Source of the DNA: Zeimonas sp046347945
GTDB taxonomy: Bacteria; Pseudomonadota; Gammaproteobacteria; Burkholderiales; Burkholderiaceae_E
Assembly: GCA_046347945.1 (NCBI GenBank)
Contig: JAXMFB010000018.1
Location: 14,634-78,633, forward strand
DNA length: 64,000 nt
Direction: 5' to 3'
The translations under genes were made by a program, and so were the position numbers. The notes under the pieces are model-generated. The model did not search any database and was not told where the DNA came from. It saw only the letters and a program-made list of their open reading frames with translations. The number at the start of each line of letters is the position of its first letter. Position 1 is the stretch's first letter. Below, piece by piece: positions 35,706 through 45,867 of the stretch.

Positions 35706-36464
35706 ATGACCTACAAGCTCGTGCTGCTTCGCCACGGCGAGAGCCAGTGGAACCTCGAGAACCGCTTTACCGGCTGGACCGACGTCGACCTCACCGAGAC
35801 CGGCCGGGCCGAGGCCAGCCGCGCCGGCCAGCTGCTGAAGGCCGAAGGGTTCGACTTCGACCTCGCGTTCACGTCGGTGCTCAAGCGCGCCATCCGCACG
35901 CTGTGGACGGTGCTCGACGAAATGGACCGGATGTGGGTCCCGGTCGTCCACGACTGGCGCCTGAACGAGCGGCACTACGGTGCGCTGCAGGGGCTGAACA
36001 AGGCGGAAACCGCGGCGCGCTTCGGCGACCAGCAGGTGCTGGTCTGGCGGCGCGCCTACGCGATCGCCCCCGACCCGCTGCCCGCCGGCGATCCGCGCGG
36101 CGCCGAGAACGACCCGCGCTACGCCGGACTGCGCGCCAGCGAGATTCCGCGCACCGAGTGCCTGAAGGACACCGTGGCCCGCGTCGTGCCGTACTGGAAC
36201 GAGACGATCGCGCCCGCCATCGGGCTGGGCAAGCGCGCGATCGTCGCCGCGCACGGCAATTCGCTGCGTGCGCTGATCAAGCACCTCGACGGCATCGGCG
36301 ACGACGAGATCGTCCACCTGAACATCCCGACGGGGCGGCCGCTGGTCTACGAGCTCGACGACTCGATGCGGCCCCTTCGCCACTACTACCTCGGCGACCA
36401 GGCCGAGATCGAGGCGGCGATGGCCGCCGTCGCCGCCCAGGGCAAGGCGCACCCGTCCGCCTGA
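35706..36464 (+). CDS. gpmA: 2,3-bisphosphoglycerate-dependent phosphoglycerate mutase
   Basis: A 252-residue enzyme of the dPGM family that interconverts 3- and 2-phosphoglycerate in glycolysis. The phospho-histidine is in KLVLLRHGESQWNLENRFTGWTDVDLTETG. Other landmarks are RHYGALQGLNKAETAARFGDQQVLVWRRAYAIAPDPL and IVAAHGNSLRALIKHLDGIGDDEIVHLNIPTGRPLVYELD. It is divergent from the rhodanese gene with 71 bases between starts. Confidence 0.96.
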   Translation: MTYKLVLLRHGESQWNLENRFTGWTDVDLTETGRAEASRAGQLLKAEGFDFDLAFTSVLKRAIRTLWTVLDEMDRMWVPVVHDWRLNERHYGALQGLNKAETAARFGDQQVLVWRRAYAIAPDPLPAGDPRGAENDPRYAGLRASEIPRTECLKDTVARVVPYWNETIAPAIGLGKRAIVAAHGNSLRALIKHLDGIGDDEIVHLNIPTGRPLVYELDDSMRPLRHYYLGDQAEIEAAMAAVAAQGKAHPSA

Positions 36465-36617
36465 ACGGGCAAACGGCCTGTCCGGGCGGTCGGCGATGCC
36501 CGCCGGCCGGATGGGCCCTCGGACACCCTCGAAGCAGGGGCGGTTTATACTCGATTGCTCGGTAGACGGCGCTCGGCGCGAGGTGAATCGCCGGCCGCTC
36601 TGCCCACAGGACCATCG

Positions 36618-38039
<1,422 letters not shown>

Positions 38040-38133
38040 AGCCAGTTTCCGCCCGGCCGGGGCCGGGCGGAGGTCGGCGGCGCGGCGCCCCCGCCCGCCG
38101 CCGATGGCATCGGCACCGCCGATCGGCCGAGCG

Positions 38134-38898
38134 ATGAACGACGAACAGCTGCTGCGCTACAGCCGCCACATCCTGCTCGACGACATGGGCGTCGACGTCC
38201 AGGAGCGGCTGCTCGGCGCCACGGCGCTGGTGGTCGGCGCGGGCGGACTCGGGTCGCCGGCGGGGCTGTACCTCGCGGCTGCGGGACTCGGCCGCATCCT
38301 CCTCGCCGACGACGATTCGGTCGACCTCACCAACCTGCAACGCCAGATCCTTCATCGCCAGGACCGGATCGGCCAGCCGAAGGCCGAATCGGGCCGACGC
38401 TCGATGCTCGAGATCAATCCGGGCATCGAGGTCGAGGCGATCGCGCGCCGCCTCGACGGCGAGGCGCTCGCCGAAGCGGTCGCGCGCGCCGACGTCGTGC
38501 TCGACTGCTGCGACAACTTCGCGACGCGGCAGGCGGTCAACCGCGCCTGCGTCACGCTCGGCAAGCCGCTGGTGTCGGGGGCCGCGATCCGCTTCGACGG
38601 GCAGGTCGCGGTGTTCGACACGCGACGCGAAGACTCCCCCTGCTATCACTGCCTGTTTCCCGAGGGGCAGGACATCGAGGAGGTGCGCTGCGCGACGATG
38701 GGCGTGTTCGCCCCGTTGACCGGCATCGTCGGCACGATGCAGGCCGCCGAGGCACTGAAGCTGGCCGGCGGCTTCGCCACGCCGGCCGTCGGGCGCCTGC
38801 TGATGCTGGACGCCCGGACGATGCACTGGCACGACGTGAAGGTGCCGCGCGACCCCGAATGCGCGGTGTGCGCGGTGCGCCCGCCGGCATCCCGCTGA
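38134..38898 (+). CDS. moeB: molybdopterin-synthase adenylyltransferase MoeB/ThiF-type
   Basis: A 254-residue E1-like enzyme. RYSRHILLDDMGVDVQERLLGATALVVGAGGLGSPAGLYLAAAGLG holds the ATP site; DDDSVDLTNLQRQILHRQDRIGQPKAES is the arginine-finger region; two CxxC pairs (CYHC and CAVC) bind zinc; RCATMGVFAPLTGIVGTMQA carries the conserved cysteine. It adenylates MoaD (or ThiS-type) sulfur carriers. No moa or thi genes adjoin it, so which carrier it serves is inferred. Start ATG 38134; ATG 38104 is an alternative. Confidence 0.92.
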   Translation: MNDEQLLRYSRHILLDDMGVDVQERLLGATALVVGAGGLGSPAGLYLAAAGLGRILLADDDSVDLTNLQRQILHRQDRIGQPKAESGRRSMLEINPGIEVEAIARRLDGEALAEAVARADVVLDCCDNFATRQAVNRACVTLGKPLVSGAAIRFDGQVAVFDTRREDSPCYHCLFPEGQDIEEVRCATMGVFAPLTGIVGTMQAAEALKLAGGFATPAVGRLLMLDARTMHWHDVKVPRDPECAVCAVRPPASR

Positions 38899-38967
38899 GC
38901 CCGAACGGCCGAGCGACTTCCGGCCGAGTCGCGATCCGGTGCCGCGACCGGTAAACTCGGCCGCCTC

Positions 38968-40848
38968 ATGACCCCCGACGATCCCGCCTCGATCGATCGC
39001 GACGCGCTCGCGATCCTCCATCGCGTCTTCGGCTATCCGTCGTTCCGCGGCCCGCAGCGCGAGATCGTCGCGCACGTCGCCGGCGGCGGCGACGCGCTGG
39101 TGCTGATGCCCACCGGCGGCGGCAAGTCGCTGTGCTACCAGATCCCGGCGCTGCTCCGCGAAGGCGTGGGCGTGGTGATTTCGCCGCTGATCGCGCTGAT
39201 GCAGGACCAGGTCGAGGCACTGCGCGAACTCGGCGTGCGCGCCGCCTTCCTCAACTCGTCGCTCGGCGCGCGCGAGGCCGCGGCAGTCGAGCGCGCCGTC
39301 GCGGCTGGCGAGATCGACCTGCTCTACGTGGCGCCCGAACGCCTGCTCGCGCCGCGCTGCCTGGAGCTGCTCGACCACGCGAAGCTCGCGCTGTTCGCGA
39401 TCGACGAGGCGCATTGCGTCTCGCAGTGGGGCCACGACTTCCGCCCCGAGTACCTGCAGCTCGCCGTGCTGCACGAGCGATGGCCTCGGGTGCCGCGCGT
39501 CGCGCTCACCGCCACCGCCGACGCGCTGACGCGCCGCGAGATCGTCGCGAAGCTCGCACTGCAGTCGGCGCGCGAGTTCGTCTCCAGCTTCGACCGGCCC
39601 AACATCCGCTACCGGATCGTCGAGAAGATCGACCCGAAGCGCCAGCTGCTTGACTTCGTCGCCGGCGCACACGCCGGCGACGCCGGCATCGTCTATTGCG
39701 CGTCGCGCAAGAAGGTCGACGAGATCGCGCAGTGGCTGACGGCGCAGGGGGTCGCCGCGCTCCCGTACCACGCCGGGCTGGACAATGCGACGCGCAGCGC
39801 GCACCAGGCGCGATTCCTGCGCGAGGACGGACTGGTGATGGTGGCCACGATCGCGTTCGGCATGGGCATCGACAAGCCCGACGTGCGCTTCGTCGCGCAC
39901 CTCGACATGCCGAAGAGCGTCGAAGGCTACTACCAGGAAACCGGTCGCGCCGGGCGCGACGGCGCGCCGGCCGAGGCGTGGATGGCCTACGGCCTCGCCG
40001 ACGTCGTCCAGCAGCGGCGCCTGATCGAACAGTCGGAGGCCGACGACGCCTACAAGCGCGTCTCGAGCGCCAAACTCGACGCGATGCTCGGGCTGGCCGA
40101 GACGATCGACTGCCGGCGCGTGCGCCTGCTCGCCTACTTCGGTGAGGGCAGCCAGCCGTGCGACAACTGCGACAACTGCCTCGAGCCGCCCGAGCCCTGG
40201 GACGCGACCGAGCCGGCCCGCAAGCTGCTGTCGTGCATCTTCCGGATTCGCCAGGCCAGCGGCTTCGGCTTCGGCGCGCAGCACGTCATCGCGGTGCTGC
40301 GCGGCCACGCGAGCGACCGCGTACGCCAGCACGGCCACGACGCGCTCAGCACCTTCGGCATCGGCGCCGACCTCTCGGAAACCGAATGGCGCGCCGTGCT
40401 GCGCCAGTTGATCGCGCAGCAACTGGTGGCGGTCGATCACGCCCGCCACCAGGTGCTCGTGCTCACCGATTCGAGCCGCGAACTGCTGCGCGGCGAGCGC
40501 ACGCTGCGGCTGCGCCGCCCGAAGGCGGAAGCGGTCCGTCGGCCGGGCCGCGCTGCGCGCCGCGTACGAAGTGGGCCGGTGCCCGCGGATGCGCCGCCCC
40601 CCGGCGGCGATGCGGCCGATCCCGCGGCCGACGCGCTGTTCGAGCGCCTCAGGGAATGGCGCCGCGTCACGGCGACGACGCGCGGCGTGCCGCCCTACGT
40701 GATCTTCCACGATGCGACGCTGCGCGGGATCGCACAGCGCCGGCCGGCCTCGCTCGAGGAACTCGCCGCGGTCAGCGGCGTTGGCGAGAAGAAGCTCGAC
40801 GCCTACGGTGCCGAGCTCATCGACCTGATCGGCTCGGCCGGCCCCTGA
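38968..40848 (+). CDS. recQ: ATP-dependent DNA helicase RecQ
   Basis: A 626-residue RecQ. Helicase domain: VFGYPSFRGPQREIVAHVAGGGDALVLMPTGGGKSLCYQIPAL (motif I), the DEAH box in FAIDEAHCVSQWGHDFRPEYLQL, and GIVYCASRKKVDEIAQWL to YYQETGRAGRDG (motif VI). The RecQ-C zinc site is YFGEGSQPCDNCDNCLEPPEPWDATEPA. The winged helix follows, and an HRDC domain (LRGIAQRRPASLEELAAVSGVGEKKLDAYGAELIDLI) ends the protein. It unwinds DNA 3'-5' in recombination and repair. Convergent with rhlE. Confidence 0.96.
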   Translation: MTPDDPASIDRDALAILHRVFGYPSFRGPQREIVAHVAGGGDALVLMPTGGGKSLCYQIPALLREGVGVVISPLIALMQDQVEALRELGVRAAFLNSSLGAREAAAVERAVAAGEIDLLYVAPERLLAPRCLELLDHAKLALFAIDEAHCVSQWGHDFRPEYLQLAVLHERWPRVPRVALTATADALTRREIVAKLALQSAREFVSSFDRPNIRYRIVEKIDPKRQLLDFVAGAHAGDAGIVYCASRKKVDEIAQWLTAQGVAALPYHAGLDNATRSAHQARFLREDGLVMVATIAFGMGIDKPDVRFVAHLDMPKSVEGYYQETGRAGRDGAPAEAWMAYGLADVVQQRRLIEQSEADDAYKRVSSAKLDAMLGLAETIDCRRVRLLAYFGEGSQPCDNCDNCLEPPEPWDATEPARKLLSCIFRIRQASGFGFGAQHVIAVLRGHASDRVRQHGHDALSTFGIGADLSETEWRAVLRQLIAQQLVAVDHARHQVLVLTDSSRELLRGERTLRLRRPKAEAVRRPGRAARRVRSGPVPADAPPPGGDAADPAADALFERLREWRRVTATTRGVPPYVIFHDATLRGIAQRRPASLEELAAVSGVGEKKLDAYGAELIDLIGSAGP

Positions 40849-42309
40849 AGCCGCCGACGCCGGTCGGCAACGCCGGCGCCGCGGGCGCCGGTGCCGGGAT
40901 GGCAGTCCCGGCGCGCGCGGGCTGCGCCGGTGTCTGGACCCGCGCGGCGCCTGGGCGGACCCGCGCGGCGCCTGCGGCGCCGAAGCGCCGCGAGGCGGCT
41001 GCGTACCCTGGGCTGCGCCCTGGCCTCGCGACGTTCCGTGAGCACCCTGGCCACGCGGGCCACCCTGCCTGGGGCCCGTGCCGCGCGACGCGTCCGCGCG
41101 CATCGGCCGGCGCGACTGCCGCGGCGGCCGGTCGTCGACGTCCGGCTCGTTGCGCGCATTCGGGTCGAGCTCGAAGCCGGCGATCGTCTCGCGCGGGATC
41201 TCGCGCCGGATCAGCCGCTCGATATCGCGCAGCAGCCCGCTCTCGTCGGGGGAGACCAGCGACACGGCCTCGCCTTCGGCCCCGGCGCGGCCGGTGCGGC
41301 CGATGCGATGCACGTAGTCTTCCGGCACGTTGGGCAGGTCGAAGTTCACGACGTGCGGCAGCTCGACGATGTCCAGGCCGCGCGCGGCGATGTCGGTCGC
41401 CACCAGCACCTGCAGGCTGCCGGACTTGAATTCGGACAATGCGCGCGTGCGCGCGTTCTGGCTCTTGTTGCCGTGGATCGCCAGCGACGGAATGCCGTCC
41501 TTCGCCAGCTGCTCGGCCAGCCGGTTCGCGCCGTGCTTGGTGCGCGTGAACACCAGCACCTGGAACCAGTTGTGCTCGCGCACCAGGTGCGACAGCAACT
41601 CGCGCTTGCGCGCCTTGTCGACCGGCAGCACGCGCTGGCGAACCGTGTCGGCCGTCGCGTTGCGGCGCGCGACCTCGATCAGCGCCGGCTTGTTCAGCAG
41701 GCCGTCGGCCAGTGCCTTGATCTCGTCGGAGAAGGTGGCCGAGAACAGCAGGTTCTGGCGCTGCGACGGCAGCAGCTTCAGCACGCGACGAATGTCGTGG
41801 ATGAAGCCCATGTCGAGCATTCGATCGGCCTCGTCGAGCACCAGCACCTCGACGCCCGACAGGTCGACCGTTCGCTGGCCGGCGTGGTCGAGCAGGCGGC
41901 CCGGGGTCGCGACCAGGATGTCGACGCCGCGACGCAGCCGGTCGATCTGCGGGTTGATGTTCACGCCGCCGAACACGACCGTCGACGAGATCTTCAGGTG
42001 CTTCGAGTAGGCGACGACGCTCTCCTCGACCTGCGCCGCGAGTTCGCGCGTCGGCGTGAGGATCAGCACGCGAATCGGGCGCGCGCCTGCTGCGGACGGC
42101 TTGCGCGCCGGCGTCGTCGACAGGCGCTGCAGGATCGGCAGCACGAAGCCGGCGGTCTTGCCGGTGCCGGTTTGCGCGCCGGCGAGCAGGTCGCCGCCCG
42201 ACAGCACGGCCGGAATGGCTTTCGCCTGGATCGGGGTGGGGGAATCGTAGCCGCGTTCGGTCACGGCACGGACGAGGGCTTCGGACAAGCCCAGGGAAGC
42301 AAAAGACAT
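40817..42309 (-). CDS. rhlE: DEAD-box ATP-dependent RNA helicase RhlE; C-terminal end uncertain
   Basis: The core (residues 1-375) is complete: FASLGLSEALVRAVTERGYDSPTPIQ (Q motif), GAQTGTGKTAGFVLPIL, PTRELAAQV, VLDEADRMLDMGF, SAT, VATDIAARGLD and HRIGRTGRAG. The tail is basic and rich in Gly, Arg, Pro and Gln. In the starting frame no stop comes until 37933, far inside recQ, which is not believable. A 1-base slip near 40934 moves the tail to a Pro/Ala-rich end (PAQPARAGTAIPAPAPAAP) that stops at 40817, and that end is used here. It unwinds RNA in ribosome assembly or decay. Confidence 0.85.
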
Positions 42310-42570
42310 GAGACTCCAGCGACATCGGCCTCGGTCACCGCAACGCGCTCGGGCGCTGCCGGTTGCGACGCCAGTCGCGGGCAGACGAAACAGGGTTGGG
42401 ACCTTCTGGAACGGCAGGTGCCGTGAAGACGCGGCGAAGAGACTGGCTGTCGACGCCGCTGCGCGGCACCGGTTCGATGCCGCACCGCAACATGATAACC
42501 GAAAGCGCGGTCGCGCGCAGGCTCGACGCCGGCAGCGGCGCGGTCGGCCCGACCGGCGGCGGGAATCGAC

Positions 42571-42756
42571 TCAGCCGTGTCCCGAAAGTTGCCGGATCAG
42601 CGCGAAGGTCACCAGCGCCATGCCGAGCAGCAGCGCGAAGAACACCAGCGAGCGCTGCTCGAAGCGTCGCCCCGCCCTGCGCTCGAGCGCATCGAGCAGC
42701 CGATCGGCCGCCAGGTAGAGCACGGCCGCCGTGATGACGAAGTAGACGAGGTCCAT
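42571..42756 (-). CDS. small conserved membrane protein, function unknown
   Basis: A 61-residue protein with two hydrophobic helices (LVYFVITAAVLYLAADRLLDAL and SLVFFALLLGMALVTFALI) separated by a basic loop ERRAGRRFEQR. I know no function. It is read in the same direction as slmA but lies beyond a strong terminator, so it likely has its own promoter in the 42757-42784 stretch or upstream. Confidence 0.6.
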   Translation of the reverse strand: MDLVYFVITAAVLYLAADRLLDALERRAGRRFEQRSLVFFALLLGMALVTFALIRQLSGHG

Positions 42757-42784
42757 GCCGGGAACCCTACGCGATCGACGGACG

Positions 42785-42812
42785 AAAAAAAACCCGGGCA
42801 TCGCTGCCCGGG
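42785..42812 (-). terminator. Rho-independent terminator downstream of slmA
   Basis: On the minus strand CCCGGGCA (42812-42805), loop GCGA, TGCCCGGG (42800-42793), then eight Ts (42792-42785). Perfect 8-bp stem plus T-run: a strong intrinsic terminator for the slmA transcript. Confidence 0.92.
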
Positions 42813-42867
42813 TGGAATCCACCAAAGGAGGAGGTGGAGGAGACAGGCAACACTGTAGCAGGAATCA

Positions 42868-42882
42868 TGTTGCGACGCAACA
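42868..42882. repeat. 15-base perfect palindrome downstream of slmA
   Basis: TGTTGCG-A-CGCAACA. It lies between the slmA stop and its terminator. It does not resemble the SlmA DNA site as I know it (GTGAGTACTCAC). Possibly an RNA hairpin or a regulator site; no function assigned. Confidence 0.35.
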
Positions 42883-42926
42883 CGACGGTCCGCCGCAACC
42901 GCCTGCCCACTCCGCGATGTGCCGGA

Positions 42927-43535
42927 TCAGGCAATCAGGAACGGCGCCTGCTGGTCGAACAGCTCGCCCGGCGAGCGGCGGAACCCGCTCTTGGCGAAAC
43001 GCAGCCAGCGCCCGAGCACGTAGGCGAGCACGATGCCGGCGCGCGCCGCGGCGTCGGTCTCCTGGGGCAGGCGCCCCTGCGCGACCGTCACGCGGAAGGC
43101 CTGCTTCAGCGAGGCCTCGATGCGGTCGATCAACTGGTTGATGCGGTCCTGCAGGCGGTCGTCTTCGGTGACCAGCGCGTCGCCGATCAGCACTCGGGTC
43201 ATGCCGGGGTTCTTCTCGGCGAACGACAGCAGCATCGCGACGATGTCACGCAACTGGCGCAGTCCGTCTTCCTGCTGCGTGGTGATCTGGTTGATCAGGC
43301 CGAAGATCGTCGATTCGATGAACTCGATCAGGCCTTCGAACATCTGCGCCTTGCTCGCGAAGTGACGATACAGCGCCGCTTCCGAGACCTGCAGCCGGCC
43401 CGCGAGCGCTGCCGTGGTGACGCGATCGCCGCCGGGCTCCTGAAGCATCGCGGCGAGCGTCTGGAGGATCTGCAGTCGTCGTTCGCCGGGTTTCGGTCGA
43501 GCGGGCTTCGGCGCGGGCGTCGTCTGATCGTTCAT
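42927..43535 (-). CDS. slmA: nucleoid occlusion factor SlmA
   Basis: A 202-residue TetR-family protein. The HTH is in DRVTTAALAGRLQVSEAALYRHFASKAQMFEGLIEFIESTIFGLINQI, nearly the SlmA signature; the C-terminal domain has IVAMLLSFAEKNPGMTRVLIGDALVTEDDRLQDRINQLIDRIEASLKQAF. SlmA binds chromosomal sites and blocks FtsZ ring assembly over the nucleoid. Its start overlaps the stop of the upstream nucleotidase (ATGA), the usual pyrimidine 5'-nucleotidase/slmA pairing. Confidence 0.93.
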   Translation of the reverse strand: MNDQTTPAPKPARPKPGERRLQILQTLAAMLQEPGGDRVTTAALAGRLQVSEAALYRHFASKAQMFEGLIEFIESTIFGLINQITTQQEDGLRQLRDIVAMLLSFAEKNPGMTRVLIGDALVTEDDRLQDRINQLIDRIEASLKQAFRVTVAQGRLPQETDAAARAGIVLAYVLGRWLRFAKSGFRRSPGELFDQQAPFLIA

Positions 43536-44230
43536 CTCGTTATCGTCGCGGATCGAAGGGCCTTGCGCGGCAGGTGCGCGACCGATTGTACTTGAACGTC
43601 CACGCGCCGAGCCGGTCCGGCGCGCGTACGGCGCGATGGATGGTGCGAACGGTGGCTGATGCCGGTCACGAGCACCGTTCGCAGTCCGACGTGGCGGGCG
43701 CCGGCGAGGTTGGCCACCGAATCTTCGACGAGAACGCAGCGCGCCGCCGGCACGCGCAGGCTCGCGACGAGCCTGCGCAGCATCGGCCTGGACGGTTTCG
43801 GTTGCAGGCGCCCCGCGAACGACATCGCCTCGATCGAGACGATCGACTCGATGTGCGCCCAGATGCCCAGCGCGCGCACGACCTGCGATGCATAGTGCAG
43901 CGGCGCGTTCGTCACCACGATGCGCCGCCCGGGCAGCCTGCGCAATGCGTGCGCGAGGCGCATGTCGCGCTTGACGATCAGGGGGATGTCCGGAAACGGG
44001 TGCGTCTCGCGCAGGAAGTGGTGCGGATCGGTGCCGTGGTGCCGGATCATCCCGAGCAGCGTCGCGCCGTACCGACGCCAGTACTGCATCCGCAGCGCGT
44101 TCGCTTCCTCGTGCCCGAGCGCGAGCTCGCGCGCGAGGTACTCGGTCATCGCGCGATTGATGCGCGGGAACACGACCGGCATCGCGTCGTGCAGCGTGTT
44201 GTCGAGGTCGAGCAGCCAGACGCGCGTCAT
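43532..44230 (-). CDS. HAD-family pyrimidine 5'-nucleotidase
   Basis: A 232-residue HAD hydrolase (SDT1/pyrimidine nucleotidase branch). Motif I is WLLDLDNTLHDA, motif II IVVTNAPLHY, motif III lysine in RLQPKPSRPMLRR, motif IV LVEDSVANLAGARHVGLRTVLVTG. It removes phosphate from UMP/CMP or similar nucleotides. The last ~35 residues are Arg/His-rich and run into the slmA start. The gene stands between argB and slmA, the standard betaproteobacterial order, but is split from argB here by a 300-base palindromic element. Confidence 0.9.
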   Translation of the reverse strand: MTRVWLLDLDNTLHDAMPVVFPRINRAMTEYLARELALGHEEANALRMQYWRRYGATLLGMIRHHGTDPHHFLRETHPFPDIPLIVKRDMRLAHALRRLPGRRIVVTNAPLHYASQVVRALGIWAHIESIVSIEAMSFAGRLQPKPSRPMLRRLVASLRVPAARCVLVEDSVANLAGARHVGLRTVLVTGISHRSHHPSRRTRAGPARRVDVQVQSVAHLPRKALRSATITR

Positions 44231-44503
44231 GGGGTCACGGCCCGATGCGTCCCGGCGCCCGCCCTCGGCGCACGCGCGCCGCCGCGTCTGCGCGGCGCGG
44301 TGCTGCGGCCCCGCTTCGCGGGGCTTCCCTCGCCGACCTCGCAAATCGGCACCCGCGTCGTACGCGCTTCGCGCGGACGAGCGGGTCCCGCCGATTTGCT
44401 TTCGGTCGCTCTCGGCTTGCACAGCGCCGCGCGGACGCGGCAGGCGCGCGTGCGCCGAGGCGGGCGCCGGGACGCATCGGGCCGTGACCCCGCTGACGCC
44501 TGC
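44231..44503. repeat. intergenic palindromic element between argB and the nucleotidase gene
   Basis: Outer arms of about 70 bases (44231-44299 and 44421-44491) pair; the first 33 bases are perfect (44231-44263 with 44459-44491), the rest has two 1-base indels and a few mismatches. Inside are a CCCCGC-TTC-GCGGGG hairpin (44309-44323) and a larger hairpin with GCAAATCGGC (44341-44350) and GCCGATTTGC (44390-44399). The right edge carries CCCCGCTGACGCCTGC (44488-44503), identical to the edge of the giant palindrome at 52005-52020. The element fills the whole gap up to the nucleotidase ATG. It has no plausible gene. Confidence 0.8.
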
Positions 44504-44532
44504 GGCCTCTCGGCTCTTTCCGGGAAGTGAAG

Positions 44533-45468
44533 TCAGCGGCTGCGGATCATCGTGCCGACACCGTGGTCGGTCATGATCTCCAGCAGCAGGCAATGGTCGA
44601 CGCGGCCGTCGACGATATGCACCGAGTTCACGCCTGCCTTCGCCGCATCGAGCGCCGACGAGATCTTCGGCAGCATCCCGCCCGAAATCGTACCGTCGGC
44701 GAACAGGTCGTCGATCTGGCGCGCGCTCAGGCCGGTGAGCAGCTTGCCGCTCTTGTCGAGCACGCCCGGCGTGTTGGTGAGCAGCACCAGCTTCTCGGCC
44801 TTGAGCACTTCGGCGACCTTGCCGGCGACGACGTCGGCGTTGATGTTGTAGGTCTCGCCCTCTTCGCCGGAGCCGATCGGGGCGATCACCGGGATGAAGC
44901 CGTTCGCTGTGAGCGTCTGGATGATGCCGGGGTCGATTCTCTCGATCTCGCCGACCTGCCCGATGTCGATCTCCTCGTCGGGCCTGTCCTTCGACGCGAT
45001 CTTCATGCGCCGCGCGCGGATCAGCCCGCCGTCCTGCCCGGTGAGCCCCACCGCGCGGCCGCCGGCGTGGTTGATCAGCTCGACGATCTCCTTGTTGACC
45101 TGGCCGGCGAGCACCATCTCGACGATGTCCATCGTCTCGGCGTCGGTCACGCGCATCCCCTGGACGAACTCGCCCTTCTTGCCGACGCGCGCCAGCAGCT
45201 GCTCGATCTGAGGCCCGCCGCCGTGCACCACCACCGGATTGAGGCCGACCAGCTTGAGCAGCACCACGTCGCGCGCGAAACTCTGCTTGAGCTTCTCGTC
45301 GGTCATGGCGTTGCCGCCGTACTTCACGACGACGATCTTCCCGTGGAAGCGGCGGATGTACGGCATCGCCTCCGCGAGGATCGCCGCCTTCAGCGACGGA
45401 GGCACCGCCTGGGGCGGCGCCGCGGAGGGTTGCGACGCGGAACCGGCGGGCTGCTGCTCGGCGCTCAT
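44533..45468 (-). CDS. argB: acetylglutamate kinase
   Basis: A 311-residue amino acid kinase. After a Pro/Ala-rich 25-residue leader comes KAAILAEAMPYIRRFHGKIVVVKYGGNAMTDEKLKQSFARDVVLLKLVGLNPVVVHGGGPQIEQLL, then GLTGQDGGLIRARRM and TYNINADVVAGKVAEVLKAEKLVLLTNTPGVLDKSGKLL. It phosphorylates N-acetylglutamate in arginine synthesis and in many bacteria is feedback-inhibited by arginine. The leader before residue 25 is longer than usual; a later start is possible but no ATG fits before KAAILAEAM. Confidence 0.95.
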   Translation of the reverse strand: MSAEQQPAGSASQPSAAPPQAVPPSLKAAILAEAMPYIRRFHGKIVVVKYGGNAMTDEKLKQSFARDVVLLKLVGLNPVVVHGGGPQIEQLLARVGKKGEFVQGMRVTDAETMDIVEMVLAGQVNKEIVELINHAGGRAVGLTGQDGGLIRARRMKIASKDRPDEEIDIGQVGEIERIDPGIIQTLTANGFIPVIAPIGSGEEGETYNINADVVAGKVAEVLKAEKLVLLTNTPGVLDKSGKLLTGLSARQIDDLFADGTISGGMLPKISSALDAAKAGVNSVHIVDGRVDHCLLLEIMTDHGVGTMIRSR

Positions 45469-45513
45469 GCTGCTCCTCGAGCGGATGGGTGGGATCGGCG
45501 AGGCATTCTAACC

Positions 45514-45533
45514 GAGGCCCGCACGCGGGCCTC
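45514..45533. repeat. 20-base palindrome between argB and the CWC gene
   Basis: GAGGCCCGC-AC-GCGGGCCTC, a perfect 9-bp stem. It lies in the divergent gap between argB and the Cys-rich gene. It could be an operator or leader hairpin; nothing more can be said. Confidence 0.35.
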
Positions 45534-45648
45534 GCGGCGCGGCGCTGCTTTACCGCGGCCTGACTTCGTGCTGTGATCGGTCGATCCGACCGGAGATCGA
45601 CGATGCACCAATGGCCGTTCATGCCCTGCCGCGACGCGCACGCACGCC

Positions 45649-45867
45649 GTGGCTGACGCCGACGCGCCGCCCACCCAGAGGTGCCCGCGCTGCGGCGCCT
45701 CGTTCGCCTGCGGGATCGCCAGTGAGCGCTGCTGGTGCGCGCAACTGCCGCCGCTGCCGGCGCTGCCGGTGCACGCGCAGCCTTCGTGCCTGTGCCCGGC
45801 ATGCCTGCGCGAGCTGACGCTTCGCGAGCGGCCCGCCGACCGCGAGCAGGACGGGCCGCGCCGATGA
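45649..45867 (+). CDS. small cysteine-rich CWC-family protein
   Basis: A 72-residue protein with CPRCGASFACGIASERCWC and LCPACL: the Cys-rich CWC domain, probably zinc-binding, found in many betaproteobacteria. The start is GTG (45649). Its stop overlaps the following LysR start (ATGA), so they may be translated together. Function unknown. Confidence 0.78.
   Translation: MADADAPPTQRCPRCGASFACGIASERCWCAQLPPLPALPVHAQPSCLCPACLRELTLRERPADREQDGPRR

Noticed and set aside
42868..42882. The TGTTGCG-A-CGCAACA palindrome as a SlmA-binding site
   Set aside because: It does not match the SlmA site known to me (GTGAGTACTCAC); kept only as an unexplained repeat.
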